Shown here: piece after piece, positions 19,765 to 32,729 of the stretch
Layout of the letters: each line of letters starts with the position of its first letter
How positions within the stretch are numbered: the stretch's first letter is position 1
Origin: Schizophyllum amplum
Taxonomy: Eukaryota; Basidiomycota; Agaricomycetes; Agaricales; Schizophyllaceae
Assembly (NCBI GenBank): GCA_007026445.1
Contig: VDMD01000182.1
Span: 1-39,638 of the forward strand
Length of the DNA stretch: 39,638 nucleotides
Direction of reading: 5' to 3'
The notes under the pieces: model-generated
Seen by the model: only the letters and a program-made list of their open reading frames with translations
Databases searched by the model: none
Told to the model about the DNA's origin: nothing
Position numbers and translations under genes: made by a program

Positions 19765-20701
19765 GCGCTCACCTCCCCGCCGTCTCTCGCATCCCTTGCG
19801 CTCAACGCGCAACACTAATCTTGGTATCTACTCAGCAGCAATAGCCGCTGGATCACGTCGAGTCACGAGTACAGGCCGCGAGCGTATGCGCTCGCCACCT
19901 CCGCCACGCCCCAACCGCGATGTGGTCGAGTAACTTATATCCCTGTCTGTTTTCGTGCTCGCTGTGTCGCATTCCCTCCTCTGCTTGCGTGGAACCCCAT
20001 ATCGCTGGTGCTATCCCCAGCTCGAAAGTATATACTCACCCTTACCTCCTACGCCCGATTTCCCTTTACCACTGATTCCCCTACTCGCCGTTTAGAGTCC
20101 CTTCTATGTATCTACTTCGTAGTCTCTGTATTTTTACCTGGAGGTGTATCATTGTTGGTCAAAATGCATGGATACTTGTGCACAGCACATAGTCTGCGAG
20201 ACCGATGGCATGCAGCGTTTCTCCTTTCAACTTCAAGATCTTCGCCTCCTTCTCGCAATCACTAATTTTGAGCTCGCTGCGGCTTCACATTCGAGTTCGG
20301 ACGAAGATTTCAAGGACCCAGTGCATTCAAACCATACCAAGCTGACCGTAAGTACCTATCTAGCCATACAACAGGCCCCATAAACATAAAGTAATAAACA
20401 ACCCAAGACGACCTTCTAGACCGCCCAGGAAACATAACAAGCGCGAACACCAGGTACACTGGGAAACGACTAGCGTTGCCAGCACACGAAGTGAATACAC
20501 GCAAAGAAGAAAGAATGGATTGGGACACGAAGCGGTCTGCCCTGGAGGTGTAACGCGTTATCTACATGAGTGTACGTGTCGTCTCTTGCCGCTTCGATTC
20601 TAAGCCCCGGAAGGCAAGGAAAGGAAGGTAACCAGATATATAAGTATGCAGAGCAGGTCGGAAAGCAAAGCTGGAGCGAGCAAATGTTGGGTTTTTTAGG
20701 T
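19765..20701. other. intergenic, convergent 3' regions
   Basis: About 940 bp between the adenylate kinase stop (+) and the stop of the secreted DPBB protein gene (-). Frames here are short and carry no recognised motif. Nothing like a repeat, RNA gene or transposon end was seen. Confidence 0.5.
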
Positions 20702-21766
20702 TTAGTTGTACGACCACGAGACTGTAAGGGATATCATGTCAGGGAGCGCTCCTTGCGAAGCACGGAAGGGACGTACTAGACTCGACACCGTCGTCAAGAA
20801 CACCAATGGCCTGGAAGGCAGCGACGGAAAGGTCGATGTCCTGGCCAGTCGTGCACGTCGGGCAGGTGTCAGCGACGGTGACGTCGACGGACTGCCCGGT
20901 CTTGGTGTTCGTGATGTGGACGGACTTGCCGCAAATATCGCCCGAGCGGCTGTACTCGTCCGGGGTCATGGCGGCGACGTAGTCGCTGTCCGCGTGCACG
21001 GTGCCGCAAGAGCCGGCGACACCGTTCTGGTAAAAGTACGTGGCACTGCAGCACGAATGAGCATACGCGCGGTAAACGGAAGGGATGATACTTACGTGCC
21101 AGTGAGGTCGCCGCTGCCGCCACTGCTGGTGGAAGTGGTAGCAGGGGCCTCCGACGAAGAGGTCGTCGCGGGTGCCTCGTATGAGGTCGTCGGCTCCACG
21201 TAAGTCGAGGTCGGCTCCACGTAGGTCGAGGTCGGCTCCGCCTCGACAGAAGAGCTCGTCGAAGCCGGGGCAGCCTCAGACGACGACTCCTCATCATCGT
21301 CGCCCTCGTCCTCATCGCAGTCATCGTACTCGTCGTCATCTTCACCGTCCAGGTTCACGTTACCCGACGTGGCGGCAGGCGCGGCGCTGGAGGAGGTAGA
21401 AGCGGGAGTCTCGACGGCGGTAGACGACGCGGCAACGGAGGACGAGATGTTCGCCGGATCGCAGTACGAAGCACGGTTGGCCGCAAGGGTCTCGGTGGCA
21501 AGCATGGGGTGGCAGCAATCGTCGAAGAACTGCGTGTTGTGCTGGTTCTGGCAGCCGATGGCGAGATAACGGGTGTGGTATGTATCGTAGTTCTCGAGGT
21601 AACCCTCAGCGTACGAGTCCGGCCTAAGCGACAATCAATCGGCTGTGAAGTGATCGCAGCAGGGTACTCACTTGTCACGGCGCGCATGGCTCCAGACGGA
21701 GTTCATGGGGAGCGCCTGGACGGCGGAGAGGGTGGCGAGAGCAGCGACAAAGGTCGAGGCGAACAT
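20702..21766 (-). CDS. secreted double-psi beta-barrel (RlpA/expansin-like) protein
   Basis: Small secreted protein in four exons. Start at 21766: MFASTFVAALATLSAVQA is a signal peptide. After an intron comes a Cys domain (AIGCQNQHNTQFFDDCCHP; NRASYCDP) seen in fungal relatives. Then a Ser/Thr/Pro linker holds an acidic run (GEDDDEYDDCDEDEGDDDEE) and tandem EPTSTYV repeats from a 21-nt DNA repeat (about 21190-21240). The C-terminal DPBB domain follows: GVAGSCGTVHADSDYVAAM, SGDICGKSVHITNT, VTVADTCPTC, DIDLSVAAFQAIG. The last intron (donor GTACGT, acceptor CCTTACAG) joins VES to ISWSYN-stop at 20702. Relatives are extracellular proteins linked to cell wall or plant interaction; no enzyme activity is implied. 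A TATA box lies upstream. Confidence 0.87.
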
Positions 21767-23088
21767 ATTTGCAGAGCGGTTCGGTGAGAGAAGGGCGGGG
21801 TGCAATGAAGGTGCGACTGGAAAGTCGAGGATGGCTTTAAAGAGGGAATGAACCGCTGTTGGACAAAGGAACGTAAGCGAGCAGGCGCGGATACAGTAAA
21901 GAGGGCGCGCACGATGCGGACGCGAGGACAAAACGCGGTGATGAACGCGAGAGAAGAAACGTGGAACGAACGAAACGAACCGAGTTCCTTATATACCGGC
22001 GCCGGCCGCTCGGCCCGGACTGCGCATTGAAAATCGCCCAAAATGACAACAAAACCCTCGAAAACTTCTTTCGGAAAGGCTGTCCCGCTCTGGTCCCGCA
22101 GCGCCACACGGCTCTTTCGTTGGCCGACTTCATGACCGACGGCCTGCAACGTTCGCTTGTCATGCCAGCGTAGTTGTCGTCGGACGCAACGACGAGCTGG
22201 CCACGTCTTATGTAAAGCCCCGAAACCAAACCATCCATTCAATCGCAGCTGTTTCATTTTGTCACGACAAGCGTAAATTTGGCGGTTGCCATCTCGAGGA
22301 CCGTCTGGATCTGTCAGACAACCCACAAGGTGCACCTCGTGGAAGGCCCAATTGAGAGAACAATGACAACGAGGTCCAAGGCCTCTGCCGGTGGCACGCA
22401 TCCTTCGGGGAGCTGTACGTAAATACAGGGCGGCGTATGTAACGAGCTTGGACTTGGGGAGCTGAAGAAATCGACGAACGGGTGTCGTGACGATGTTGCA
22501 TCGCGACCAACCCCGCGTCCAAGGCTGTGAGACCGCTCTCCGTACAGGGCATACATGCCCGGCGCATCATCCATGCACAGTCGAAAGATGTGGGCGAGGG
22601 GCGCATCAAGCATGTTGACAACTTGGCCCGACATGTCGACAAGTCAGAGACGACGGCGGCTTGAAGAGAAGGGTCACGGCGCGGAAGACAGCCAACGCCC
22701 GGAATTCGAACACAAAGCGAGCCCATTTGCAGCCAGCTGGGCTTTCATGTAGGTTGCGCGCCGAGTGGAGAGGAAAAGGAAGGGTCAAAGTGGCGTCCGC
22801 ATGAGCTGTACCCGGACATTCGTATGGCACGTGCTTGGCGCTCAAAGAAATGGGGTAGCGACAGACACAAAACTGTGGCAGATCGAGGCCAAGAGCAGCG
22901 GGCAACGGGTGCGGACACTATTCCGCGCGGAGGAGGATGGGAAGAAGAAACCGCGCGGAAAATTGGCAAAGTCCAACAATGGGCGAAGTCCGGACCGCCT
23001 ATTGCTTAGTCATCACCCGCGACCGCGCTTTGCCACTTTGTGCGCTCCCGCTCCCGCCACTGGCAGGACACATTGAAATTCAACGAGG
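21767..23088. other. 1.3-kb divergent intergenic region
   Basis: Separates the secreted DPBB gene (-) from the SCAMP gene (+). Apart from the TATA box at 21988-21995 no conserved frame, repeat or RNA gene was recognised. Confidence 0.5.
21988..21995 (-). promoter_or_regulatory. TATA box of the secreted DPBB gene
   Basis: CTTATATA on +, i.e. TATATAAG on the gene strand, 222 bp before the start codon. It suits a strongly regulated secreted protein gene. By position only. Confidence 0.5.
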
Positions 23089-24352
23089 ATGGGTGCGTGG
23101 ACGCGGCAGATTTATTTGGATGATGTGCTGAACGCCAAGGACAGCGGACTACAACCAAAACCCATTTGCTTCCACTCATTCGCTTGACGCGAATCCATTT
23201 GACGACCCGGAGGCGCAGCAGTCCGCCGCCAACGCCGCGCGGCTCGAGGAGCTTGCGGCGCGGGAACGCGACCTCGAGCGCCGCGAGACAGAGCTCAGAA
23301 ACAAGGCGGAGCACATACGCGTGCACGGGAGGAGCAACTGGCCGATCTGTGCGTGCGCGACCCTGAGGCTTTGCGGGGAAGTCGCTAACCGGATTCCCCT
23401 ACACCTTCTCCCTCACCAGTCTATCCCCTCATCTTCCACTCGATCAAGGACGAGATTCCGGAGGCGTCCCAGCCGCTGATCACGCGCCTGTATCAATTGT
23501 GGCTGGTGCTGTTCGGGACGCTCATCATCAACTTCGTCGCATGCCTCTTCGTGCTCATAGCCGGCTCCTCCAATGGGGGTAGCGACCTCGGCGCGAGTAT
23601 TGGGTGCGTGGACTAGCGGGTATGATGGACGACGCATGCTCACCAAATTGCAGCTACTGCTTCACCATCACCATATTCTCCTTCCTCCTTTGGTATCGGT
23701 GCGTTGGCAGGGTTGACAAGGTGCTGCGCGTTCGCTGACGTAGACAACTTAGCCCAATATACAACGGATACATGAAGGAGCAAGCGTTGTATTACTGTGA
23801 GCCTAGATATCGCAACACGAATGATTTCGCTGACGCTCTCCAAGACATGTACTTTATCTTCTGTGGATTCCACCTGTTGTACAGCGTCTACATGTGCGTG
23901 TATAACATCCCATTTTTGAACCTTTTGTTGACCCTCTCACAGGATAATTGGCATCCCTAGGTGAGCATCTGCCCAAGCGTTGTCCCGTCCCGATATTCGG
24001 GCGCCAAGTCGGCGCCTCAACACCAGCGCACTACCTCGCAGGGCACGCGCTAACTTCGTCTGTAGCACCGGCTCTGCCGGCTTGATACAAACAATCAATA
24101 TGTTCTCCGGGGGACACATCGTCGCTGGCATCCTCGGCACCATCGCAACTGTAGGCTGGGTTTTGCAAGGTCTTGGGAACGCGTTCTACTACCGCCAGGT
24201 GCGTAATTGTCCCGCGTGAAGTGTACCTCAGTCTTCGCCCGCTAAGTCTTCTACAGATATGGATGCACCACAAAGCCGCAGGGCACACGATGGAGAAGGC
24301 GAAGGGGGAGCTCGCGACCCACGGCGCGAAGGCCTACTTTACGCGCGGCTAA
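23089..24352 (+). CDS. SCAMP, secretory carrier membrane protein
   Basis: Four-span membrane protein of post-Golgi and endosomal vesicles. The coding start lies on a four-base exon, ATGG at 23089-23092; a 52-nt intron (23093-23144) follows and exon 2 continues CGGACTACAAC, giving MADYNQNPF. The N-terminus has two NPF motifs (NQNPFAST, DANPFDDP) that bind EH-domain proteins in the family, then a coiled coil (AARLEELAARERDLERRETELR) and NWPIFYPLIFHSIKDEIPE. The four membrane spans are visible: LWLVLFGTLIINFVACLFVL; the CFTITIFSFLLWY; YFIFCGFHLLYSVYM; IVAGILGTIATVGWVLQG. Between spans lies the conserved RPIYNGYMKEQALYYY loop. Nine or so short introns all fit in phase. It ends at 24352 after HGAKAYFTRG. 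Confidence 0.92.
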
Positions 24353-24706
24353 AGTTTGCGCTCTGCAGTTTGCTGGCTAGGTGAGCTACATTTGGAAGCT
24401 CATGCGAGCTTCCTGCGGCAGCCGCCGTCGGATTTTGGCCTCCCGCAGGACCGTAGGGGGATTGTACTAGGGTGACTATAGCGGCGCGAGAGGAACTGCG
24501 GACTCTTTTACCTTGCAAGTTACGATGACTCGGACCGCCGTGCTACTTATTCCAATCACTATCTGAGAGCTGTTTGTTGCATGAATGATCATTGGGTGTC
24601 TGAAGGGTTGATTTAGCGTTCAACTTTAGCAACGGTTAAACTCAGACTGGAGCAATGCACAGTGGTGAACGGCCCGGATTGTCCGGACAGTTGACCGTTG
24701 ACGCGG
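24353..24706. other. intergenic, 3' of SCAMP
   Basis: 354 bp without a recognisable gene or RNA, up to the TTG duplication flanking the MITE. A GTCCGGAC palindrome lies near 24681. Confidence 0.5.
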
Positions 24707-24709
24707 TTG

Positions 24710-24953
24710 CACTAGAATTGGGATACAATAAAACCCGATACTTATTGCATGATTATTGAGAGTCCTTTGTGCAAGAGCCTTCGATAATCTACGTGGCGCT
24801 ATCAGGTAGTATACTGAGCACCTGGCCAATCGGAGGCCTTACCGTTCTTTATGCCATTCAATCGACTCGTCTTCTTTATCCTTTGTTTACACATAATTAT
24901 CGCATCATAATCATGCAATAATCATCGGGGCTTATTGAATCCCAATTGTAGTG
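24710..24953. mobile_element. CACTA-like MITE
   Basis: 244 bp that begin CACTAGAATTGGG and end CCCAATTGTAGTG. The 47-bp ends 24710-24756 and 24907-24953 are inverted copies with 41 of 47 positions alike. TTG stands on both outer sides (24707-24709 and 24954-24956), a 3-bp target duplication as made by CACTA (CMC/EnSpm) transposases. The inside is AT-rich with no frame, so it would need a transposase from elsewhere. It sits 97 bp before the start of the COQ11-like gene. Confidence 0.8.
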
Positions 24954-25017
24954 TTGGGCCTGGTTGGGCGCTTGAGTCGTCGCCAGCTTGTCACCTACCG
25001 CCAGTGCGTTCGACGTC

Positions 25018-25040
25018 TATTCGACGTTTATCGTCGAATA
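25018..25040 (+). promoter_or_regulatory. 5'-leader hairpin before the COQ11-like gene
   Basis: TATTCGACG (25018-25026) and CGTCGAATA (25032-25040) form a perfect 9-bp stem with a TTTAT loop, ending 10 bases before the ATG. TTCGACGT also occurs directly repeated at 25009-25016. In RNA this would be a hairpin at the start codon; in DNA a dimer binding site. Confidence 0.45.
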
Positions 25041-25050
25041 CTACCCAATC

Positions 25051-27014
25051 ATGGCTACAACCTCCGCCAAGCGAATACTTGTTGTGGGAGGGAATGGCTT
25101 CTTGGGTTAGTAAACCTGATAGCGTCGGCCCGCCCTAAACGTCCCACTACTGCTGCTTATGATTGACGAACGCATCTGACGAACTGAACAGGCTCTGCCG
25201 TTTGCCGCACCGCGCTTTCGAAGGGAATGCGGGTGACGAGCGTGAGGTATGTCAATCTTGGCACCCTCCGCACAGGTAGCTCACCACAGGCGCGTGCAGC
25301 TCGTCAGGGCGGCCATGGAAGACGCCCAAGGGGCACACACCAGCGTGGGCGGACAAGGTGCGTGATGTACTCCTATACCAGATACTCTGTCTGATTTACG
25401 GAACCACAGGTCGAGTGGCGCAAAGCCGATGTCCTTGCTGACGATCGCGCCGAATTGCAGGCCGTTCTCGCGTCCTCCCCGCCCTTCTCCGCTGTTGTAC
25501 ACACGCTTGGCACGCTGTTTGAAGGCGGGGAGTACAAGCAGGATGTACGCGACGGTAATACGCTCGCCCTTCTCAAAAACCTGCTCCCCGGGTCGCGCAA
25601 TCCCCTCAAGCGCGATGCGCGGTGGAGCTATGAGACGATGAACAGGCAAAGCGGTGAGTGGATATTCGCTGCGGCAATCCTTCCAGATCCATCTGCCTGC
25701 AAAAGCGACATGTTATGTGTTCGTGTTTTGACTTGCGCTTCCTAGCGTCAAACGTACTCTCCACTATCCTCTCCGCGCGCAAGCCGACGCTGGAAGACAA
25801 GTTCGCCTTCGTGCTGCTCTCCGCAGAGGACATGTTCCGGCCACTGGTACCCGAAGGATACATCACGAGTAAACGCGCTGCAGAACGCGATATTGCCGCA
25901 ACTATCGAGAGGGAAGGCGCTCATGTGCGGGGTGTGTTCGCACGGCCAAGTGAGTTTCTCGTTGTTTCTCTGGCCTTTCTCCCCTCCGTCTGGTTTTCGC
26001 TTGCTGCATTTCCTTCCGGCTTGACCTCCGCTGTGGGCGCAGTGACGGACGAACTGGTTCGCAGTCTGCGTCCCTCATATGTTCGCTATACTGCGTATGA
26101 GCCGGTTTGCTGCAGATAACATTCGTATTTCCCCTCCTTTGTTGTGAGCCTCCATTCATCCTCTGACCACGCCCTCCCCACGCTCTCCCGCTCTGAGAAC
26201 TCACGCGACTTGGGCGGAGGGTTGGCATTCACCGGCATGCTTCTCGCCTTCATTGACATATTGACCTACACGTTTATTTCTCTCAATGCCCTGGTTGAGT
26301 GCCCCGCAACGTGAAGAACGCGCCTTCATGCACATGCGCGCTACCGTGCTCATTTCCCTTCATCCCTCTTCATGTTGAGCCTCATGCTTGTCGCGCCTCG
26401 CGTGCCTCCCACGATACGGCGCTTCTGCTTTTGCGGCATATGTTTGCTGCATAGAAGTGGACGCGCGCCGAAGTTGTATGAAGTGGCACCACTTTTTCTT
26501 TTTCCCTCCTTGCATATCCTTGCTTGCGTCTCTGTCGTCTTTTCTCCGTCGTACTGACCTTCGGACGCGCCTGTAGGCTTCATATATCATCCGCACTGGC
26601 GCCCGTTGTCCACGCCGCCCGCCGCGCTTTTGGACCTCTTTGTGAACATGGAGCGCGGCGCTCCGAGGGGCATGCCGACGCCAGCCTCGATTCTTAGATC
26701 CTTGGCCACGCCAAGTAGGGACTCTGGAGGTGAGTCTCGGGTTCGCAACGTCTATGTCTTTGCAGTCCCCCTCACGGCGGCTTGTGCACCACCTCTTCGC
26801 GGCGCTGATATCGCTCCCAGCACTACCCTCCGCGCTCGCCTCGGTTGCGAACGCCATGACTATTCCGCCAATGCACGTTGACCATGTCGCGGAGGCGATC
26901 TGCCGGGCATTGGAGGACGAGAGCGTTCAGGGACCGATGGACGTCGTGCAGATGCGCAACTTGATAGGCTGGAGCTTGAAGGGTGAGCGACCGTCTGCAC
27001 ACGCGATGTCTTGA
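25051..27014 (+). CDS. COQ11-like NAD(P)-binding mitochondrial oxidoreductase
   Basis: Atypical short-chain dehydrogenase of the type of yeast YLR290C/Coq11, which is tied to coenzyme Q synthesis complexes in mitochondria. The Rossmann start is RILVVGGNGFLGSAVCR, then VTSVSSSGRPWKTPKG, FSAVVHTLGTLFEGGEYKQ, NPLKRDARWSYETMNRQSA, EGYITSKRAAERDI and GVFARPSFIYHPHWRP; all have partners in the yeast protein. Exon 1 ends at 25104 (donor GTTAGT). One intron, 25950-26576, is 627 nt, ten times longer than the others. The last exon starts at 26766: from the normal acceptor the conserved SRRLVHHLF frame is reached only if the CCCCC run (26767-26771) is four C, so a one-base insertion is likely. The stop at 27014 is the plain reading; an extra 3' intron (donor GTGAGC near 26983) is possible and would change the tail. 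Confidence 0.8.
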
Positions 27015-27222
27015 GGCGCTTGTGCTGCCACGTAGTCTTCTCGGTGCAAATACAGATTGAAGTGAGAATGACTGGTGGATATTGGGTCCCGCAAGGATCC
27101 GGATTCAGTGAGCACGTCAAGGCGCGTCGCCGCAGGGCTTCGGCAAACGCCGACCATGATGTCACGCGTTAATTGACGCGTTGGCGTCGTGGCGCGCAGC
27201 ATCCTCCTTGTCTCTTGCCCCC

Positions 27223-28007
27223 ATGTCAGACTCCATTGAGATGGATGACCTTTCCAAGACTCAGAAGACTCAGACTGAAAATACTGAGTCTCTACTCGAT
27301 GGCATGAACACGCCCGACGGCGCTGTCTCGACCTGGAGTTGGATCGCTGCAGGATTGTGAGTAAGAACCGATCCTGGCGTGTAACAGTTCCGGACTCATA
27401 CAAGTCCCAGATTCTCTCTCCTAGCAGCGATCTTGACACTCTCCCCACGATTGCTGCTCTTTTTGTCCGAAGTCAGCGCGGACGATGACCGTCGGCGCGT
27501 GCTAACCCCACTCGAGGCCTTCCTGTCCATGCACTTTGGCATATGGCTAGCTGCGCTCGCCGTCTCAGTGCTTCTCAATGTGCGCTTCATACACTGCATA
27601 CTTTACACATACACTAATCAATCACATCTAGATGCCCTCTTCTGATCCTGTACCCTCCCAGCAGCCAAACACGCATTACCACCCCCTCCTCGGGCCAGTG
27701 GCGGTTGCGGGTGATCTGTCTGCGTTTCTTGCGTGGAATAACAAGAGCGTCGGATCGCTTGCTACTCTCGTCAGCTTCTTGGCTGGCTTGATTGGCTTAT
27801 GGGGCACTTGGACGGTGAGCTTCATCTTATCTATCTCTGTAACTGAACGCTCGGCTGAGGACGCTTCAGATAGTCTTCGCCGGCACCTCGTCCATATCAC
27901 GCAAAACAGGTGCCGACAAGCATACGTCGTCCCTTCTCTTTGGTAACAAAAACGCCGCCTCCGTGCAGAAGAAGAAGTGGAAGAAGGAACACAAGGTCCA
28001 TCAGTGA
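27223..28007 (+). CDS. small membrane protein, unknown function
   Basis: 207 aa in four exons (27223-27356, 27411-27579, 27632-27814, 27870-28007) with clean phases. The N-terminal 40 residues are polar and acidic ([14 protein letters not shown]...). Three likely membrane spans follow: [16 protein letters not shown] with a second half LLLFL, then [15 protein letters not shown], and [18 protein letters not shown] continuing IVFAG. The tail is basic ([13 protein letters not shown]), so it probably faces the cytosol. No family name can be given with safety. It lies downstream of the COQ11-like gene on the same strand, with no sign of co-transcription. Confidence 0.75.
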
Positions 28008-28186
28008 TCTGCATTTCAGAATATGGCTCTCGCGACTCTCAGGCTCAATCTTTGTCACCATCTGGGACCCATTGAACGTATATGTACTATACAACGATAT
28101 ACAAGAACACATTATACACCGATAGCTATGCGGAAGTGATATGAATGTAAGATAATTCCTGGCAAGCGGGCCCGGAGGCTTCTTCA

Positions 28187-30194
<2,008 letters not shown>

Positions 30195-30463
30195 GATGGG
30201 AGGGGAGGAGGAGGAGTACCGGCTCTCCGGGCCGAAGGGTTCGGCTACATCCGATCCCGGCGACTCCGCTCCGAAGTCCCAAACTAGCTTGAACTGCATG
30301 AATCTGATGCATGTTGCTCTTGTTCTTGACCACGACCAATTCATTTCCTTGATTGCCACTTACGCTCTTCGCACCACCATCGTACAGGGCATTCTAATAA
30401 GGGCTCGAGGGCTCACGTGCTGCATCTTTTTAATCAGTGGCCGGACATTTGCAGGACATCGTG
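30195..30463. promoter_or_regulatory. divergent promoter of SRP54 and SPT8
   Basis: 269 bp between the two start codons on opposite strands. It must serve both genes. No TATA box was seen. Confidence 0.5.
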
Positions 30464-32729
30464 ATGTCGACCAGTGACTTCGACGACGACAACTCAATAT
30501 TTGCTGGTGACGATGACGGGGAGGGCGATGTCGAAGGGGAGCTGCTTGATGGAATCGGCGAAGACGCACCTAGTGATGACAACGCCCCAACTGACGATAA
30601 CGTTGGTCAATCCCTGAACTCGTACACCCACGACTCACGTCTTGCAGACCACGAGTAGCGATGACTCGGAAGACGAAGACGAGGAGGAAGATGATAGCGA
30701 GCCTGACTTGACGGGTCTTGAGCTAGACCTCGAAGAGATACCGGCCGATGCAGATGATGCAGAAGGAGAACCTGACCTCGAAGACGAGCAAATAACGCAG
30801 GCAATGCTTCGGACTGACCAAGCCAACTCGCAACAACAGTCTTCTCCGCCTCAGATATATAAAGGTATGCTTTCTAGCCTTGTGACCGCCGTTCACCTTA
30901 TATTGAATAACAAAGCCCCATCCCCACTACCACAGCCATCGTTGCCTCCTTCAGATAGCGCAATGGCAATATCTCCGCCCGCCGCTTCGCAAGCCGGACT
31001 AAAACGCCGACGTTCTCGCTCTCCTGCTTGCATCCGCAGGAAGAATCTCCGCCACAACGACTTCTCGCGTCCTTTCACCGTGGAGGCTATTGTCGCTATT
31101 CCGCATCCCGTCCCAACACACGCTTTGGCATCGTCTGCTTGCATAAGTCACCTTGTAACGGGCTCCGATGACGGCTTCATACGCGACTACGATGTCTACA
31201 CGTCCGCAAATGGGAAGAAGAATTTTCTGACCGCGCCACAACGACACCACGCCAGCATCATCGAGGGCACCATGAAAGCCGGACACCTCAGATGCTGGTG
31301 GGAGAATCCCGTCATTCCCGCCAATGGAAACAACAGTATCAGTGATGCACCACTCGCGAGCGTATACAGTTTGGCCATGCATTCTGACGCGCTCTGGGCG
31401 TTGTCCGGTAGCCAGGTACGTTGCGAACATACTCTATGACTGTCACTCACGTATGCGAATAGAACGGACTTATCAACCTATTCACGGTGCGGCATGAGCC
31501 GGGGCGCCTATGTCACGTCATGCGAGGGCATACCAAGCCTGTGTCTGCTCTAGCTCTCAATCACCACGAAAAAGGGTTCTTCAGTGCGAGCTGGGACGGT
31601 GAAGCCATTGTAAGCAAGACATAAGAAGTGGATCCCCCACTGAATCGTTTCACAGGAATGGGACCTCAATACCGGACAACAAGTGCGCCATCTTGCCTCG
31701 CACGGCGCGCAGCTATCCTGCATCGCTGTTCGACCTCAAAACGCCGTGTACTCCGACTCCGGCTCGCCTCTCACCATACAACCTGTCTCCGACGACACCA
31801 TGGAGAACATGGAGACCAGATCCGAAGGGTCCGACTTTGATCCCTTGTTCGATGACGAAGACGAGAACCCAAAGCCCAACGTGGGCGGTCTCGCCGTGCC
31901 GATGGCAGAGAGCTCTGCGCCCGCGCCGAAGCACATACCTCCGGTCCTTGACGCATCGCGCTGGGCCACATTTTCCCCAGACGTACTTCTGACGGCAAGC
32001 ATCGACGGCCAGATCGTCCTCTGGGACAAGCGCGTGCAGAGCCCTGGCCACGACCCGTTCAACGGGTGGCAGGGCGTCGGGCGGCTGTACATGAGCGAGA
32101 AAACGCGACCTTGGTGCATGTCTGTATGTAATGTTGACTTACATGCCCACTTCCCTAGTAATTCACACTTCGCAGGCTGCCTGGTCTGCGGACGGCAATC
32201 AGATTTACGCGGCGCGTCGCAACGGGCTTGTTGAGGTTTATGATGTCCGGCAAACAGGTTCTTCGAAGCATGCACCCAGGATATGGAAAACAATACGCAA
32301 TCCGCCGAGCTCTGGGGACGTCTCGTGCGTCGTGGCCTTCCCTGACTCGAAGCATATTGCGTGGTAGGTATCTCGCTGTCCGGTACGGAGCTCGCGCTGA
32401 CAGCGGCGCAGCGCTTCGATCGACAATATACGCCTATGGAACGTCGCAGAGACCGGGGAGTCTGATGCATCCATGAAGCCGCGCAGCGGCGTACAATTCA
32501 AGATTATTCCCGGACATCACGGAGGCCTCGTCTCTCAAATGCGTAAGTGCTTGTTTTTTCAGTGAGATGCAGCCGCCGGTCGCTGACCCGCTTGCGCTCA
32601 GTAATTGACCCCGGTGGGAGATATATGGTAACTGCGAGCAGCAACCGTGGCTGGCATGGCGAGTCGACCCGCACCGTGCTTGTGCATGAGATTACGACCA
32701 AGCGGCCCAAGAACGAACTGCAATACTAA
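30464..32729 (+). CDS. SPT8, WD40 subunit of the SAGA coactivator
   Basis: SPT8 regulates delivery of TBP by SAGA in the nucleus. The start MSTSDFDDDNSIF leads a very acidic 100-residue N-terminus (DDSEDEDEEEDDSEPDL). WD repeats follow: CISHLVTGSDDGFIRDYDVY, GKKNFLTAPQRHH, TMKAGHLRCWWENP, VYSLAMHSDALWALSGSQ, NGLINLFTVRHEPGRLCHV, HEKGFFSASWDGEAI|EWDLNTGQQVR, SPDVLLTASIDGQIVLWD, ADGNQIYAARRNGLVEVYD, SASIDNIRLWNVAE, and the last blade GGRYMVTASSNRGWHGEST. The YDVY, TAPQRH and CWWENP motifs are typical of SPT8 rather than of other WD proteins. An acidic insert lies in the middle (SDFDPLFDDEDENP). A 51-nt stretch 30865-30915 looks like an intron but keeps the frame open if retained. Ends at 32729. 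Confidence 0.9.

Noticed and set aside
24401..24700. Possible small-RNA gene or second MITE
   Set aside because: Only short palindromes (such as GTCCGGAC) were found, without paired ends or duplication.
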